Shown: positions 45,079-56,629, counted from the stretch's first letter. The stretch is 64,000 nucleotides of DNA from Micrasema longulum (GCA_022494885.1 JAGVSM010004549.1:62001-126000); one strand, 5' to 3'. A program made the numbers and translations. Notes: generated by a model from the sequence alone, not told the origin.

Positions 45079-45530
45079 GGAAGTTCAGCCGTACGGAAAA
45101 TTGGACACAAAAATGTCTTACACGTTGTAAAAATTAGAGCATTTAATTGTAAGGTGAAGTTTCTCGAAAATGTACAAAAAAAATAATTAATGAACTACTT
45201 TTCAACGTCACACGTTTAAGTGGCCGCGTGTTTACAATAACCAATAAATTATAGCGTTGCTATGTTGTGGCAACCGGCAACGGATTTTCGATTTCCGTGA
45301 TAGACATATTTTTCGATGTTTAGCGTGTTTCGACTTTTTGCTGGTACAAATAATTTGTTTTTATAATTGTACGAGGTTCAACCTTTAAGTGTCAGAAACA
45401 CTCACCGACCTTAACTCGCGAAGTCGCGGGCGGCGTGATTTCGATGTTTCGGTGGGGATATTCAAAATTACCAAACTTTTAGCAATCATGGCGATGATAA
45501 TACGATACACAAATATAATGTTTATTTATG
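45079..45530 (+). mobile_element. MITE-A copy, diverged
   Basis: AGGAAGTTCAGCCGTACGG, GTAAAAATTAGAGCATTTAA and TTTCTCGAAAATGTAC are at the left; GATGATAATACGATACAC is at the right. The middle is unlike other copies (GGCAACCGGCAACGG, CGAAGTCGCGGGCGGCG), so a piece has been replaced or inserted. Confidence 0.5.
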
Positions 45531-45660
45531 TATTAATTTTAAAGAAACAAACAGTCGACAAAGATATAATATTAAAAAATAAAAAAAAAACAGTTTAAAG
45601 ACAGACCAGTAAAGTTTCTAAATAAAAATCAAACATATTATTAAATTGTGTTAAAACAAA

Positions 45661-45775
45661 AGGATGTGTTTATGTGCATTTGTATGAGAGTAAGTGTAGA
45701 TATGTGTTTATGTGTATTAGTGTGGGAGTAAGTGTTTATGTGTATTAGTGTGGGAGTAAGTGTTCAGGTGTGTGT
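45661..45775 (+). repeat. 28-bp minisatellite
   Basis: The unit GTTTATGTGTATTAGTGTGG plus GAGTAAGT is repeated twice exactly, preceded by a diverged unit (GTTTATGTGCATTTGTATGA) and followed by a partial one. Confidence 0.75.
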
Positions 45776-46389
45776 ATCATTAAATAGTAAGTGGGATAGT
45801 AATATGATATTATTGTATGATATGATATGATCGTAGTATAATATGATTTTTTGTCTTAGTTACGAGCGGTAAAAATACTTTCGTCGTAAGAGATTTTGTT
45901 GACAGTCAAATACAGCCCGAGTGCGAACTGTCTCTATATGATAGCACAGTTATTTATTTAGAAGAAAAATCTTTATTTATTTAGTAACTTTTTAAAATTA
46001 TTTAAAATATTATCACGTGGGAAGGTAGCTAATCGCATCAGACGGTTCGTTTCAGGCATGAGATTCTAATATCTGATAGATGCTTTGTCATTCTGCTGTG
46101 TGCAAATACAATTTATAATGACGCGCAAATTTAATAATGCTTTACTTCCCGCTTTACCTACTGAAGAACTTTGACAGGGCTTGTGTGCGTTAAAAATTAG
46201 CACACGTAATATTAAACGGTTTTATTCGTCAATGATAAAAAAACTGGTTTATTTCGGATCTAGTGGGAAAACCAGTTCATTTCAGTTTACAATCCTCGTC
46301 TGTAAATTCCTTATTACTTCCTGAAAAAATCTCGAATTGATACTGAAAATCAACTGAATATATTCGGCGTATCGAGAGATGATGTAGAT

Positions 46390-46430
46390 CAGTACTTTTC
46401 AACCTGTGGGTCGCGGGCACAAGCGAGGAA
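46390..46430 (+). mobile_element. hAT-type terminus
   Basis: CAGTACTTTTCAACCTGTGG followed by GTCGCGGGCA resembles the ends of hAT (Charlie-type) transposons (CAG...TTCTCAACCTGTGGGTCGCG). No partner terminus or 8-bp duplication was located. Confidence 0.4.
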
Positions 46431-46734
46431 AAATTTGAAGAGGGATGAAAAACTGGCATCCTGGGGGAGATGACGCAAATCTTCTGAGAAATCTGGCGCT
46501 AACTTCCATGCCAAGGTGAGAAAGGAGGGTATTCACGTATTCTTCTTAAGTTTTCTGTCCCAAATTAAAAATCTTTATATAAATTTTTTAAGGCGCCTCC
46601 GTCGGTTAAAAAGACACAAAAGGTTATAATAATTATAAATTAAATATTCTTAAGGCCATAAATTAATCTGTATAAAACTTCTTAATATTATTATTTATTT
46701 ACTAAATTTTACTAAATGTTTTTTTTTATTTTTA

Positions 46735-47020
46735 AGGTATATATAATAATATGTATATTATGTGTATGTGTATTTGTATGTGTATGTGTGTGTATGTTTG
46801 TGTTTATATTTATATACTCGTATGTAAATACATATATAATATCTTACTGTATACCCATATACCTTTGTAAGTACATTTCTTTATTTTATCTTATTGTTGT
46901 TTTTTTAGTCTTTTTTATGTTATTCTTACTTTTAACTTTATTCATTTGTTACACTGCTGCACTTGAATGTATTGCTAAGAAATATAAAAATCTATAGGGC
47001 GTTTAAATAAATAAATAATA
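46735..47020 (+). repeat. TG/TATG-rich stretch and non-LTR-type tail
   Basis: 46750-46800 is an imperfect (TATG/TG)n run. At 46990-47020 TAGGGCGTTTAAATAAATAAAT is the kind of (AAAT)n tail left by non-LTR elements. No coding region is attached. Confidence 0.4.
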
Positions 47021-47084
47021 TTAACATCAGTAAATCGTTTTTCGTCTCATTGTAACACGGGTAGGCACAATAAAAAATCTACTT

Positions 47085-47225
47085 TTCTCGCTCAATCAGA
47101 AACTTACCGTTTGAGAAAACGTTTTGGGTTCGATTTCCGGTAAGAATATAATAATAAAAAGGTGATTTTTACTCAAGCTTGGGTGTTCTGTGCTTTAAAC
47201 TACAACTGTGAATGGAGCATTCCTT
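47085..47225 (+). repeat. SINE-III copy, diverged
   Basis: GTTTTGGGTTCGATTTCCGG is a B box, followed by GGGTGTTCTGTGCTTTAAAC and ACTGTGAATGG, matching the body of 8238-8430. Confidence 0.5.
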
Positions 47226-47331
47226 GTATCAAGTGTATTTGACTACACATTTTTATATATTGTTGCGTGATAGGGTCGATAATCCTGAAATTGTAGTTCG
47301 TATGTTAGACAGCGCATAGATTGTTTCATAT

Positions 47332-47480
47332 TCCAATAAATGGGACCAGCCTGGCGGTGGTTATGCCTGTTGGAAGGGCCACCGCTATGCTGATCAACAT
47401 CCCTCTGGTTATTGATCTGTTCCATATTTCCGAAGGGGTTCCAGAGCAGGATTCTTCTACATTTTCGACTATAGTCTCTG
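47332..47480 (+). pseudogene. Non-LTR RT fragment related to 40820-41101
   Basis: The plus frame reads LAVVMPVGRATAMLINIP then VIDLFHISEGVPEQD, nearly the same as VMPVGRATAMLNN...DLFHVSLGV at 41.0-40.85 kb on the minus strand. Frames on the other strand here are shadows. Confidence 0.55.
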
Positions 47481-47499
47481 GTGAATTTGTATAAATAGA

Positions 47500-48600
47500 A
47501 TTCACCATGCATTTTTAAAAAAACAGTAAGATAGCCGATACTAAATTAATTCTTCAAACTGACAATATGAGCTAGTGGATGAAGCCAACAATCTATTAGA
47601 GATGTACTCAGACCAGAGAAAATCAACATGTAATAACACTGATTAACCTGGTGTTGAGTCGTCTTCCTTGTCGGCGATCAGCTCACGCTATCAGGGAAAT
47701 TGGTGATCCAGGAACACTGCAGGCACACAATTTCGTCTGGAGGCGGCGGGTAATGTAAACGGCGTTGGATTGATAATAAATGGTTGCAGCGTTGTGCGAT
47801 TATTGGCGAAGTTATAATGACTTTCACGGATTAGCGAAAATACTTTTGAACTATTCGAAATGCGTGCGGACATAACTCGTCAAAAAAGCGAAGGGCAGAG
47901 CGGGGGGGGACAAGCAGTGTAGCCAAACCAACAAATGTCCCGTCAGGCGTAAAAATCTCACAAAACCAAAATTATCCAGTATCTACTTACATATAATTCT
48001 TCTGGCCGAAATGCATCGAAACAAACTATCGGCTCAACCAGTCTCTGTTATGTATTTTTTTATTAAATTAATTATGAATGCCTTCAATTTAAGTTTGCAA
48101 TGTACATATTATTAATGAAATAAAAATGTACTTGATTTGAATTAAAGGCATCTACAAATAAATTACTTTGGGCACTAATGCATATTAAATATAAACGTTA
48201 TTTTCTTACTAGTTACATAAATATAAAGCTTATATTGCGTTATCATAAACAATTTGGAAAAAATATTGCAAACCACAATACGCATGCACAGATTTCTGTA
48301 TGAAAGAAATCTAATAGTGTTCATATTACTAATGCACTTTTAAATTGTGGAAAATATTATTTAAAATATAAATAATTATCTACGAGTTATTAATATTTAA
48401 AGTATTAACTTTATGGTCGTGCGGCTCTCTTCCTCCACTCCCATATTTTCCAATAATTCTCCCAAATATTTTCATAAATTGTAAATAGTGCACGTTAGTG
48501 TTGGCTACTAAGAGCATGCGTCCTATCAGAAAGTCAGTTTTATATTTATGTGCAACTATTATGGTGATGGTGTAGGTATAGTGGGATTTGCTTAGTTTAA
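47500..48600. other. No feature recognised
   Basis: A moderately GC-rich patch at 47640-47940 contains no recognisable motif; the rest is AT-rich. Confidence 0.3.
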
Positions 48601-48605
48601 TTTAT

Positions 48606-48645
48606 GTCCTGACGAAGTGACGGGTACGTCTCAAAACCGGTAGAC
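48606..48645 (+). ncRNA. Hammerhead-like fold motif, degenerate
   Basis: CTGACGA (48609-48615) is followed by the hairpin GACG-GGTA-CGTC (48619-48630) and CAAAACCGGT. The layout CTGANGA, stem II, GAAAC is that of a minimal hammerhead ribozyme, but the G of GAAA is changed. Related layouts are at 17.75 and 53.2 kb. Confidence 0.35.
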
Positions 48646-48872
48646 ATATAAAAATCTATTCGTGGTTATATGCAATTATTTATCAAAGTTTAATAATTAT
48701 CTACTTGTCAAAAACTAAATTTACAAATAAAACAATACATATGTTTAGTTTTCCACGGTTGCAGAATACGAGTAATTAAAGCATTTTCTCATCACACACG
48801 ACTAGAGTTACCAAAATATGACAGGCGTTTACCGCATTTGACAGGCATTTTAAGGTTTAGACAGGCGTTGCT

Positions 48873-49301
48873 TTGAAGCAGGCATTTTTGAATTCTGACG
48901 ATATTGGTGACATTTATACCATCAAAACTCTTTATTGCTCACTAGTTCGACCCCATCTAGAATACGCTTCTCCTATTTCGTCTCCATTCTACAGGACTCA
49001 TATTGACCATATCAAGTCCGTCCAACACCGTTTCCTAAGAAAAGTGGGATGGTTGCTCGGATTACAAAGGGGTAATTATTCCTATTTTGAAATAGAGCAA
49101 TCTCTTAATCTGTCTTCATTGGAGATACGTAGAACTGAGATGGACCATATATGCATTTTCAAAATACTTAATGCTTTAAGTGATGTCCCATCTCTGTTGC
49201 AATCAATTTTTTTTCATGTTCCCAACCGTGTCACCAGAAGTCAAAATCTTCTAAGAGCAACTTTGGTTTTTATGCCCCAATGTCCAGAATGTGTAGATTA
49301 G
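48873..49301 (+). pseudogene. Non-LTR (jockey-like) RT remnant, thumb region
   Basis: The frame reads IYTIKTLYCSLVRPHLEYAS, THIDHIKSVQHRFLRKVG and SLNLSSLEIRRTEMD. These are the conserved post-catalytic region of jockey/I-type RT proteins (L..SLVRP.LEY....W.P......I..VQ..F.R). The upstream catalytic part is missing and the frame breaks after 49301. Confidence 0.75.
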
Positions 49302-49464
49302 TTAATTCATCACACGACTTGGAATTCTTTGGGATAGGTCTTCCGGCTTTTCGTAGATCTCTTCGCGACTAAACAGTGTGGGATGAAGTTGGATTGGCAT
49401 GGTTTAGCTCGAAGTCTTAGGTCTTTCGTTTTTATGATTAAATTGTATACAATTATTGTGTATC

Positions 49465-49858
49465 AGAAATACAAGTAATACAAAATAGAGTTATAAGGAA
49501 CATATACGGTATACCAATGGAAACGCATGTCAAAGACATTTACAAACTTACTGACATTCTCCCATTTTTAGTCATACCGTATTATGAGATTGCAAAAACG
49601 GTGCTTCAAGGTGTAAATAAAGACTCTCTGACTAATATTGGCTATACCTTTCATCGTGACGTCCATCAGTATAAAACGCGACAGCGTCAAAATATTCACG
49701 TACCTGGATCACGCACGACAAGGTATGGTCTAAGGTCTCTGCTGTACCTTGCTTGTAGTGAGTACAACAGGCTACCGGAGTCCTATAGAACGTCAATAAA
49801 TAACTGTATTCATTTAAAAAATTACTACTTGAGGAGGTACGTGGAGGGTGAAATTTAG
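49465..49858 (+). pseudogene. Second, different non-LTR RT C-terminal remnant
   Basis: SEIQVIQNRVIRNIYGIP, DIYKLTDILPFLVIPYYEIA, RTTRYGLRSLLYLACSEYN and RLPESYRTSINNCIHLKN give an intact-looking C-terminus: RT tail with Q...R.I..I, then YN.LP and F/Y.LK. It differs from the preceding remnant, so a second element type is joined to the first. AATAAA-rich 3' sequence follows (50140-50160). Confidence 0.65.
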
Positions 49859-50290
49859 TTTTAAGTTCTTTTTTTCCCTTAAATATTTCTTTCTTGCAAT
49901 ATGTAAATATATAACTTTAATTTTTTTAAATTTTAAATTTCAAATTTTAAATTTCTTTGTATCATATATTTGCTTGCTATCTTATTTCAGTTTTTATGTA
50001 CATATTATTACTTGTTACTTTATTATTATTTGTTACTATATTATTATTGTTACCATACCTATATGTAAATATTTTTCTGTCCCAAAATTAATTGGTTGTA
50101 ACTCCTGGGAGAACAAAAAAAAATTTTGTATGATTTAATAAATAAAATAAAAAAATTTGTTTTTCCCTTGTTTGTCTTTGCTAAATAGTTTTATGTTCTT
50201 TTTGTTCAGATTCTTGCATTTATGTTTCTTCGTGTTACTGTTGTAATTGGCTTAGGCCGTACATATAATAAATAAATAAATAAGAAAATT
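49859..50290 (+). repeat. 3' UTR-like tails of non-LTR elements
   Basis: AACTCCTGGGAGAACAAAAA then GATTTAATAAATAAAATAAA ends one copy. GTAATTGGCTTAGGCCGTAC then (AATA)n at 50270-50285 ends another. Both are typical tails without target duplications that I can define. Confidence 0.45.
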
Positions 50291-50514
50291 AAAAAAATTC
50301 TTGAAAAGATTTTTACTTTCAGACATTAGGAAAAAAATCTGTTTAAAAAATCTCATCATCTGAAGAATATCAGCAATAATCACATTATTTTATTTATATA
50401 AATAAAATTTCAATTAAAATATTTGTTATTTTTTATTGTGTTTTACCCTAGACAGCCATTTTTCTGTAAAATCAGTCATTTTAGGCACCCTGAACCGGCA
50501 TCTATTTAACTTGA

Positions 50515-50665
50515 AACGTAGGGACATACAACGACATTTTTCTGTGTAGCGTCACGTCTGATCTCGACGGAAGTTAGTTAGAAAAATCAACGCAATGAAG
50601 GCAATTACCCACTAATTGGAATGCCATCGACTGCGCGCTTGTAACGTGTCCACATATATTATGTA
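50515..50665 (+). repeat. Unclassified repeat shared with 22795-22945
   Basis: ATTTTTCTGTGTAGCGTCAC, CTCGACGGAAGTTAG and AATTGGAATGCCATCGACTG align with the copy at 22.8 kb. Confidence 0.45.
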
Positions 50666-50955
50666 ATTAAACGTCATTGACATTTGGTTGGTATATCCGG
50701 GTCCATATGTATCGAGTAATTTGATAAGTTTAGTGACAAAGCCCCCATACGCTTTACTCATCTACAGACAGTACTTTAGATACATTACATAGGTACCTAT
50801 GCATAATAAATACGAACATTGTACATCCGTATCTAATTACCAAAATGAGAGGTAATTATCATTTGACTAAAGTACCAGCGATATAATTGCATAAGAATTA
50901 AGTCGTAATAAAATCACATGAAAAAATCAGCGGATGAAATAATAGTACTGGACAT

Positions 50956-51583
50956 TAGAGTGGGCCTATAATGGATAAAGTTTTTTTATTTGTGCAGACA
51001 CCAAAGTGAAAAGGGTCTAAAAGGTTGCGTTTTGGATCACATTAAAAAAAATATTCAATACTACTTTTGGCCCTCAACCAAGGTTTGAAGTTTATAACTG
51101 TCTAAACATTTTGTTGATTATCTGGATTGATAAAATTATTTTTTTGTCAGTAAAGATATAACTTAATTCCATTACAAATTCGAGCACGTTTTAAAACTAC
51201 CGAAATGTAAAAAGTTTACACTCCGCGGAACTGATCCCATTGAGCGCCTGCCCAATATTGACGAAAACAATGGCTCATTAAAACAACGTTACCCATTTAT
51301 TACAAAACAAAGTGCAACTCACGCCTTTAGACGCTTATTTAATAAGGTTAAATGCACAGTTAAAAAAAATATTGGACTGATTTTTATTCTTCAATACGAA
51401 ATGACAGCTGGTTTAGCGCAAAAAAAAATACTTTTTCGAAAACTTCAAGCTCTGGTTGAGGGCCAAAAGTAGTATCAATTTATTTTTTTAAAATATTTTT
51501 TGCATTCTGAGTAATCCAAAAGGCAATTTTTTAGACCCCTTTCATTTCAAAATTCGGAAAAAAATATGTATAGGCCCACCCTA
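50956..51583. mobile_element. MITE with about 135-bp terminal inverted repeats
   Basis: TAGAGTGGGCCTATA and the reverse complement of TATAGGCCCACCCTA are the ends. The pairing continues through AAAAGGGTCTAAAA, TTTTGGAT and ACTACTTTTGGCCCTCAACC before a unique middle of about 350 bp. No transposase. Confidence 0.65.
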
Positions 51584-51784
51584 CTGTACATTGTACTCGT
51601 TACGTCGTTACACAACTACCTACCTACTACTTGTATCTGTGAGCCATAAGCCTAGTGCCCTAGTGTCAAGATTGCCTCGCCATTATTCGTTCAACATTCA
51701 ATAGCTTTTATTTTTTCTTTTCCCTTCAATTTTCCCACAGGTGAGTACCGTGGGCGACGAACAGGGTTGCTATTATTTTGCAAT

Positions 51785-51945
51785 TATCATCATCATTCCC
51801 TTTCCGCACCTAATCGTGCATAAAGGCACTGCATTGGTTTACAAATCGCAGCGTATCTTAGTCATTTTGTTACATGAAAGTTAGATGATCGGTCTTACGT
51901 TCCAGGTGCCAGCCAGACCAGGGACTATAAAAAACATAACACCTT
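51785..51945 (-). repeat. SINE-II 3' part
   Basis: On the minus strand: CCTGGTCTGGCTGGCACCTG, GTAAGACCGATCATC, CCAATGCAGTGCC, then GTGCGGAAAGGGAATGATGA. The head is missing. Confidence 0.6.
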
Positions 51946-52080
51946 TTTCAATTAATATTTTATATCAACCATATTGGCAACATGTATTTTACAATAACAA
52001 ATCAAAAATATTCAGTAAGTTGACAATTTTTATTGGAAAACATAAGACTTAAAAAATATCTTTACATATACATTAGATAC

Positions 52081-52636
52081 AATAAGGAAGTTCAGTGCTA
52101 CGGAAAATTGGATCAAAAAAATGATTTCTTAGACGCGGTAAAAATTAGAGCATTTAACAATTGGCGAAGTTTCTCGAACATGTATGATTTTAATGACAGG
52201 CGCCGTGGCGCAGTTGGTTTGACGGCCAACTATGAAACTGGCGTCGCGAGTTTGATTCCAGCCAGGCACAAGAAAGATTTTTTTCTCAATCGGTCTGGGT
52301 GTTGTGGTTTTTTTTTCATTACCTTCTTCAATTTCCCCTCTATCAGGCTTAGCGAGTTATTCCTTTGAAAAATTTACCACTTTGAACTACGTCATAAGTT
52401 CTTCCGAATCAACCAATGACAGAGCGTTGTGATAGATTTCCGGTTTCTGGGAAGCTAACTCACCAATCAGCAGACCGACTAGAACTTGTGACGTCACAGT
52501 CGGAGTAATTTTAAAATTTAAAAAAAATCATAGCGCTGATAATACGGTATACAAAAATATTTTTGTTATTTTTTAGTTAGTTTGATAGTCTATTAACAAA
52601 TTTAAATTAAATTAAATACCACTGAACTTCTTCATT
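52081..52636 (+). mobile_element. MITE-A copy with a SINE inserted
   Basis: Ends AAGGAAGTTCAGTGCTA and ACTGAACTTCTTCATT are inverted. The usual internal words (GTAAAAATTAGAGCATTTAA, CACTTTGAACTACGTCA, TGACGTCACAG, AGCGCTGATAATACG) are kept, but 52196-52372 is foreign. Confidence 0.65.
52196..52372 (+). repeat. tRNA-derived SINE (SINE-III type head) nested in MITE-A
   Basis: GGCGCCGTGGCGCAGTTGGT is a good A-box head. CGCGAGTTTGATTCCAGCC is the B box and AGGCACAAGAAAGATTTTTT with CTCAATCGGTCTGGGTG the body. Its head resembles a real tRNA more than the other families do, yet it lacks a closed acceptor stem. Confidence 0.6.
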
Positions 52637-52935
52637 AGATTTTCCTAGTGGTGTTTTCTAATGAAAATATGTTTTTTTATATTGTTAATGTAATATTGCG
52701 TAAGGTTTACATCATTATGTAACAGATTAAGTCCTATGTAAGTATTTTATTTACCCTTCAGTGTAGTAAACAGAGCACTTGCCAAACTGAACCGATATTT
52801 GATGCTTAAGACTGATCTGGCCTCCGTGTAATATTGGAGTACAATTATTTACAAATGCACTGCTGTTTAAATAGGTGCGAAGGTTTTCACGGTCACTGTT
52901 ATCAATTTGTTTCTTTTTTGGGTGATACCGTGTGT

Positions 52936-53259
52936 GTTGGATTAGTTCCGACGTTTCGGCTACCAATGCAGGAGCCATCTTCAGGGTAAACTGAGTGGTA
53001 AACCGTGTCGCAGTCGGTAGTAGGCGCATTTCTATTCATTTTAGTAGTATGTAGTGCTGGGAACCATGTTGAGTTTAATTTCAGCCCGTCGGCGTCGGCG
53101 TCGTCTTTGTTTATGTTATTTGGGTGTCTGTGTTTTTCAATTGCCTCTTTTACACTGTACAAATTACTAGTACATAAATACATTTTTTTTTCTACAAAAC
53201 ACAGTTTACCCTGAAGATGGCTCCTGCAATGGTGGCCGAAACGTCGGAACTAATCCAAC
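52936..53259. repeat. Foldback element with 58-bp arms and hammerhead-like motif
   Basis: Left arm 52936-52993 and right arm 53202-53259 are inverted with only two differences. The right arm reads CTGAAGA (53211-53217), a potential 4-bp stem GGCT/GGCC (53219-53222 with 53234-53237), then GAAACGTC. The 208-bp spacer holds no gene (frames in it are shadows). Confidence 0.75.
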
Positions 53260-54590
53260 AAATTGATAGCAGTGCTCTTTGTTCGAGGATGAGGGTAAAA
53301 ATGTAATTTCGGAAAAACTGGAAAGGCGATTGAAAAATGAATAAATATCAAATTAGATAATGATCCATGATGATTGAATCTAAGCCCCTTTTAACCTTGG
53401 TCAGTGTCAAATACGAATCATGCAGAATACCATTATCCAATACAGTGATGATTGCAATTACCTTTACATCACACAAGTAGTATCGCATTGATTGCGGAGT
53501 TTTCAGTCATTGGATTGACTGGAACTAATACATATGTACAGGGTACCGAAAAACTAATCGCAAAAACGTTGATTAGCCCACGATTTCGCCAAATGTTTTA
53601 TCAAAAGAATCCAATCACGTTTTTTTATCGACTATCTAAGTATCCTAACAGTATAATAATTAATGGTTTTAAATTGCACCTTTTGTATATTTTATACAAG
53701 ACAAATTGATATATTCTATAGACATCTATCGTAAAAAAAAACATGTCTTGTGGTATCAAAAAATATATTAAATTAAACACTTTTTTAAAGACCACTTGAA
53801 TTTAAAACCAAATGTTTAATTTAATATGTTGTTTAAACGTGTAGTTTTTTTTTATTATGAATCTTGGAGGAGGGCACACATAAACATATGTGTAACTCGG
53901 AAAACACGGGAGTCACATTGAACGAAATGTTCAGGAAGAATTATTTTGTAACAGTGCGATTTCTAAAACACCATAACTTGTGAACCAAATGAGAAAATTT
54001 CAACCTATAAAGAACTTACAATGTTTTTAAAAAAATAATAATTAGTTCATATTAAAACAGTTTATTTTCAATGAAAAGTCTTTTTCCTTTAAAACAGTTC
54101 TTACAGCCCGTGTTAGTGATGTGTAATGTTAAATTATTGACTTTTTATTAAAACTATTGTGTCATAATAAATTATATAAAGGTACAAAAAAAAAGTAATG
54201 TAATGAAATATGTAAGGTTAAAACGATGTATTTTATCATTTTCTTAATTTATTTTGGTTTCGAATTAAATGTTAAGATCACAACAAAACACGTCTGGCGA
54301 TTAAATAATGACTAAATTCACGTTGGGCATGAGTTGAGTGTCATAATTTTAGAAGGCTCAGGTCTGTCTGACTTTTCCTCATCAGCACTCATTCACGTAT
54401 TTTCTCCATATATTGTGGCACTAGAGTAGTGATTTTTGCCCGATTTTGATTTAAACACGATGAAGCGTCTTAGCCAATCCCACATAGATATAAAACAAAA
54501 AACAAACCCTTATTACGAATATATAAATAGCTTAAAAAAGTCCAAAATAAATAACGCGTGTATTTAATTACGAAAAAAATGTTTGATCAA
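53260..54590. other. No feature recognised
   Basis: AT-rich, short chance frames only. Confidence 0.35.
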
Positions 54591-54593
54591 CCA

Positions 54594-54665
54594 GCTAATA
54601 GCAGGCAAGCTAACGTTCGTGTAGGGCAACGTCTGTCGGGTCCGCTTGTTATATATACAATTCTT
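54594..54665 (+). repeat. TE terminus (GTCGGGTCCGCT), copy 1
   Basis: GCAGGCAAGCTAACGTTCG then GGGCAACGTCTGTCGGGTCC and GCTTGTTATA match 55150-55220, which ends CCGCTAGT. A CTAG/T end could be a Helitron-type 3' terminus. Confidence 0.4.
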
Positions 54666-54889
54666 ATGTACGTGTGATGTCACTGAACACCTTCTAAATG
54701 GCTTAACCGACTTACGTGTGCTTTTCAGCGAAATGTAGATCTTTGCGATGCGCGTGTTCATAGATATAAAAATTATCAATCGAATCTGTAAAAAAAAGTT
54801 AGAAGCATAAATCTTTTTTTCATCGAACTACCATGGTTGCATTCGACGAGAATGCATTTACTAAAAAATGGAAAGATGTTTTTTTTTTG

Positions 54890-55100
54890 TGTTTTAAAAA
54901 GTTTGTTTTTGAATGTTTACAAACAACATTCGCTTTTTATGGATCTCAATCAGATTCTTTCCTTATATAACTTATAATTTCTTTCCATTTATTTCTTTTA
55001 ACTGGGTTATTTTGGTAATACTTATAATAACATTAACTGACATTCAATACATTTTAGAAAATTGCATTCATGAATAAAGTGCACACCTGTTGGTAAGAAG
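54890..55100 (-). repeat. Unclassified repeat, inverted partner of 28910-29105
   Basis: It carries TGTTTACAAACAACATTCG, GGATCTCAATCAGATT, AACTGACATTCAATAC and CACACCTGTTGGT in the reverse order of the partner. Confidence 0.5.
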
Positions 55101-55149
55101 AGCCGAGTTTGGCATTAGCAAAAAGAATTCTATATTTAAAAATCAATTA

Positions 55150-55220
55150 TTTTCCAAGGTAATGGCAGGCAAGCCAATGTTTGGGCAGGACAGCGTCTGT
55201 CGGGTCCGCTAGTAATAGTA
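55150..55220 (+). repeat. TE terminus (GTCGGGTCCGCTAGT), copy 2
   Basis: GGCAGGCAAGCCAATGTTTG, GGACAGCGTCTGTCGGGTCC, then GCTAGTAATA. It is better preserved than copy 1. Confidence 0.4.
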
Positions 55221-55679
55221 TAAAAATCATTTTTGTGAAAATTTTTGAAGCACACCTACTAGCACAAATTCGTTGATTCATTCGTTACATGATAAATAAA
55301 AAATATAATGGTTTATCTTTTGCTAAATAGAATCAATATAATGTATTATTAATATAATACACAATGCATTAATATGTTTGTATGTACCCACATATGCATT
55401 TGCTCAAACTACGTAATTCTATAATAAAATGTATTAGTTAATAATAAATCATTATTTGCTAAACACGTGCTTATAACAACGTAATTTGTTGATAAACACA
55501 ATTTGATTACAAGAATTGTGTTTCTTGGATGAATTATGACGGAATCGAATTATTTAACAAAATGTTTTTATGTTTTACGTGCGTCATATTTACGTACGCT
55601 TCACTTTTAAAACAAGATTAATTCATCAAATCAAAAGCATCCATAAATCACATATTTTCAGAGAAGGCATTTAAATTTT

Positions 55680-55790
55680 AATCGGGTTGATCCGAAATTC
55701 GAACCCCACTATACCCCAACTTGATTCCCATTTTATAATAGTGAGTTATTCACAACTCGTTGAAAATGGCCTTCAAAATTCACAAGAGCG
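55680..55790 (+). repeat. SINE-I fragment, copy 4
   Basis: The A-box half is lost. It keeps CGAAATTCGAACCCCACTAT (B box), CCCCAACTTGATTCCCATTT and CAACTCGTTGAAAATGGCC. Confidence 0.65.
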
Positions 55791-55947
55791 CATATATGTA
55801 TGTATACATCAGGCGTGTTCCATCCATACATACTGTGGATTCGGCGCATCTCTTGAATATTTGAAAATCATCATTATTTCATTTATTTTCTGATTTAAAT
55901 AATCATTTATTTTATGATTAAAAGTTATAAATATATATTTTTTATTT

Positions 55948-56385
55948 AATGAGGAACTTCAGCCCTACGGGAAACCATTTTATTATCCAAATACAAAAAA
56001 TGTTTTCTTGCGCGGGGTAAAAAATAGAGCATTCAATTGTACTGCAAAGTTTCTTGAAAATGTACAGAAAAAATAATAAAAAATATTTTGATAAAAACGC
56101 ACTACTTTGAATGACGTCAATGGTTCATGTGAATCAACCTATGATCTGAGAGCTATGGAAAATTTCCGGTCTGCTTGTCGCTTCTGGATCAATGGGAAGA
56201 ACTGAATGAGAATAAGCGGAAATGAACCTCTGACGTTGCACGCGGAGTTATTTCAGAAATAATTATTATTTTTAAATCGTAGCGCTAATAATACGATGTA
56301 TAAAAATTGAAAAAAAAAATGGCTTAGTTAAATAGTCTATTAACAAATATATTTTTTTTTAAAAACCATTGAACTTTTCTGTTTA
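55948..56385 (+). mobile_element. MITE-A copy, well preserved
   Basis: AATGAGGAACTTCAGCCC start, GTACTGCAAAGTTTCTTGAA, GGTTCATGTGAATCAACC and ATCGTAGCGCTAATAATACG follow the order of 25719-26113, of which it is the closest relative. The right end (CATTGAACTTTTC) is weaker. Confidence 0.7.
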
Positions 56386-56629
56386 TCAATAAGTGTGTAT
56401 CCTTTTTTTCTCCGATATAGTTTGTATTGTGCATTTAAATTACACTGTATTAATTATTATTATAATGACTACAAAATATTGAATAAAAAACATGTTTGTT
56501 TAAAAGTAAATAAATATACGACTTTTTCTTAGGTGATTGTTTTTTTCGCTCTAATTCAAAAGAGATTTTAAAAACATTTAATACAATATCAAGATTTTAA
56601 AAATCAATATCCTGTACATTAAAAATGCT

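Noticed and set aside
45661..45775. CRISPR-like array
   Set aside because: Adjacent units without spacers; this is a simple 28-bp minisatellite in eukaryotic DNA.
47243..47512. Minus-strand 89- and 60-codon frames
   Set aside because: The plus strand carries the RT-like segment shared with 40.8-41.1 kb; the minus frames are shadows.
52196..52270. tRNA-like head as a functional tRNA
   Set aside because: Same argument: B box present, but no paired acceptor stem and it lies inside a MITE.
53005..53214. Overlapping frames on both strands at 52.75-53.2 kb
   Set aside because: They lie across the arm and spacer of a foldback element and have no motif.
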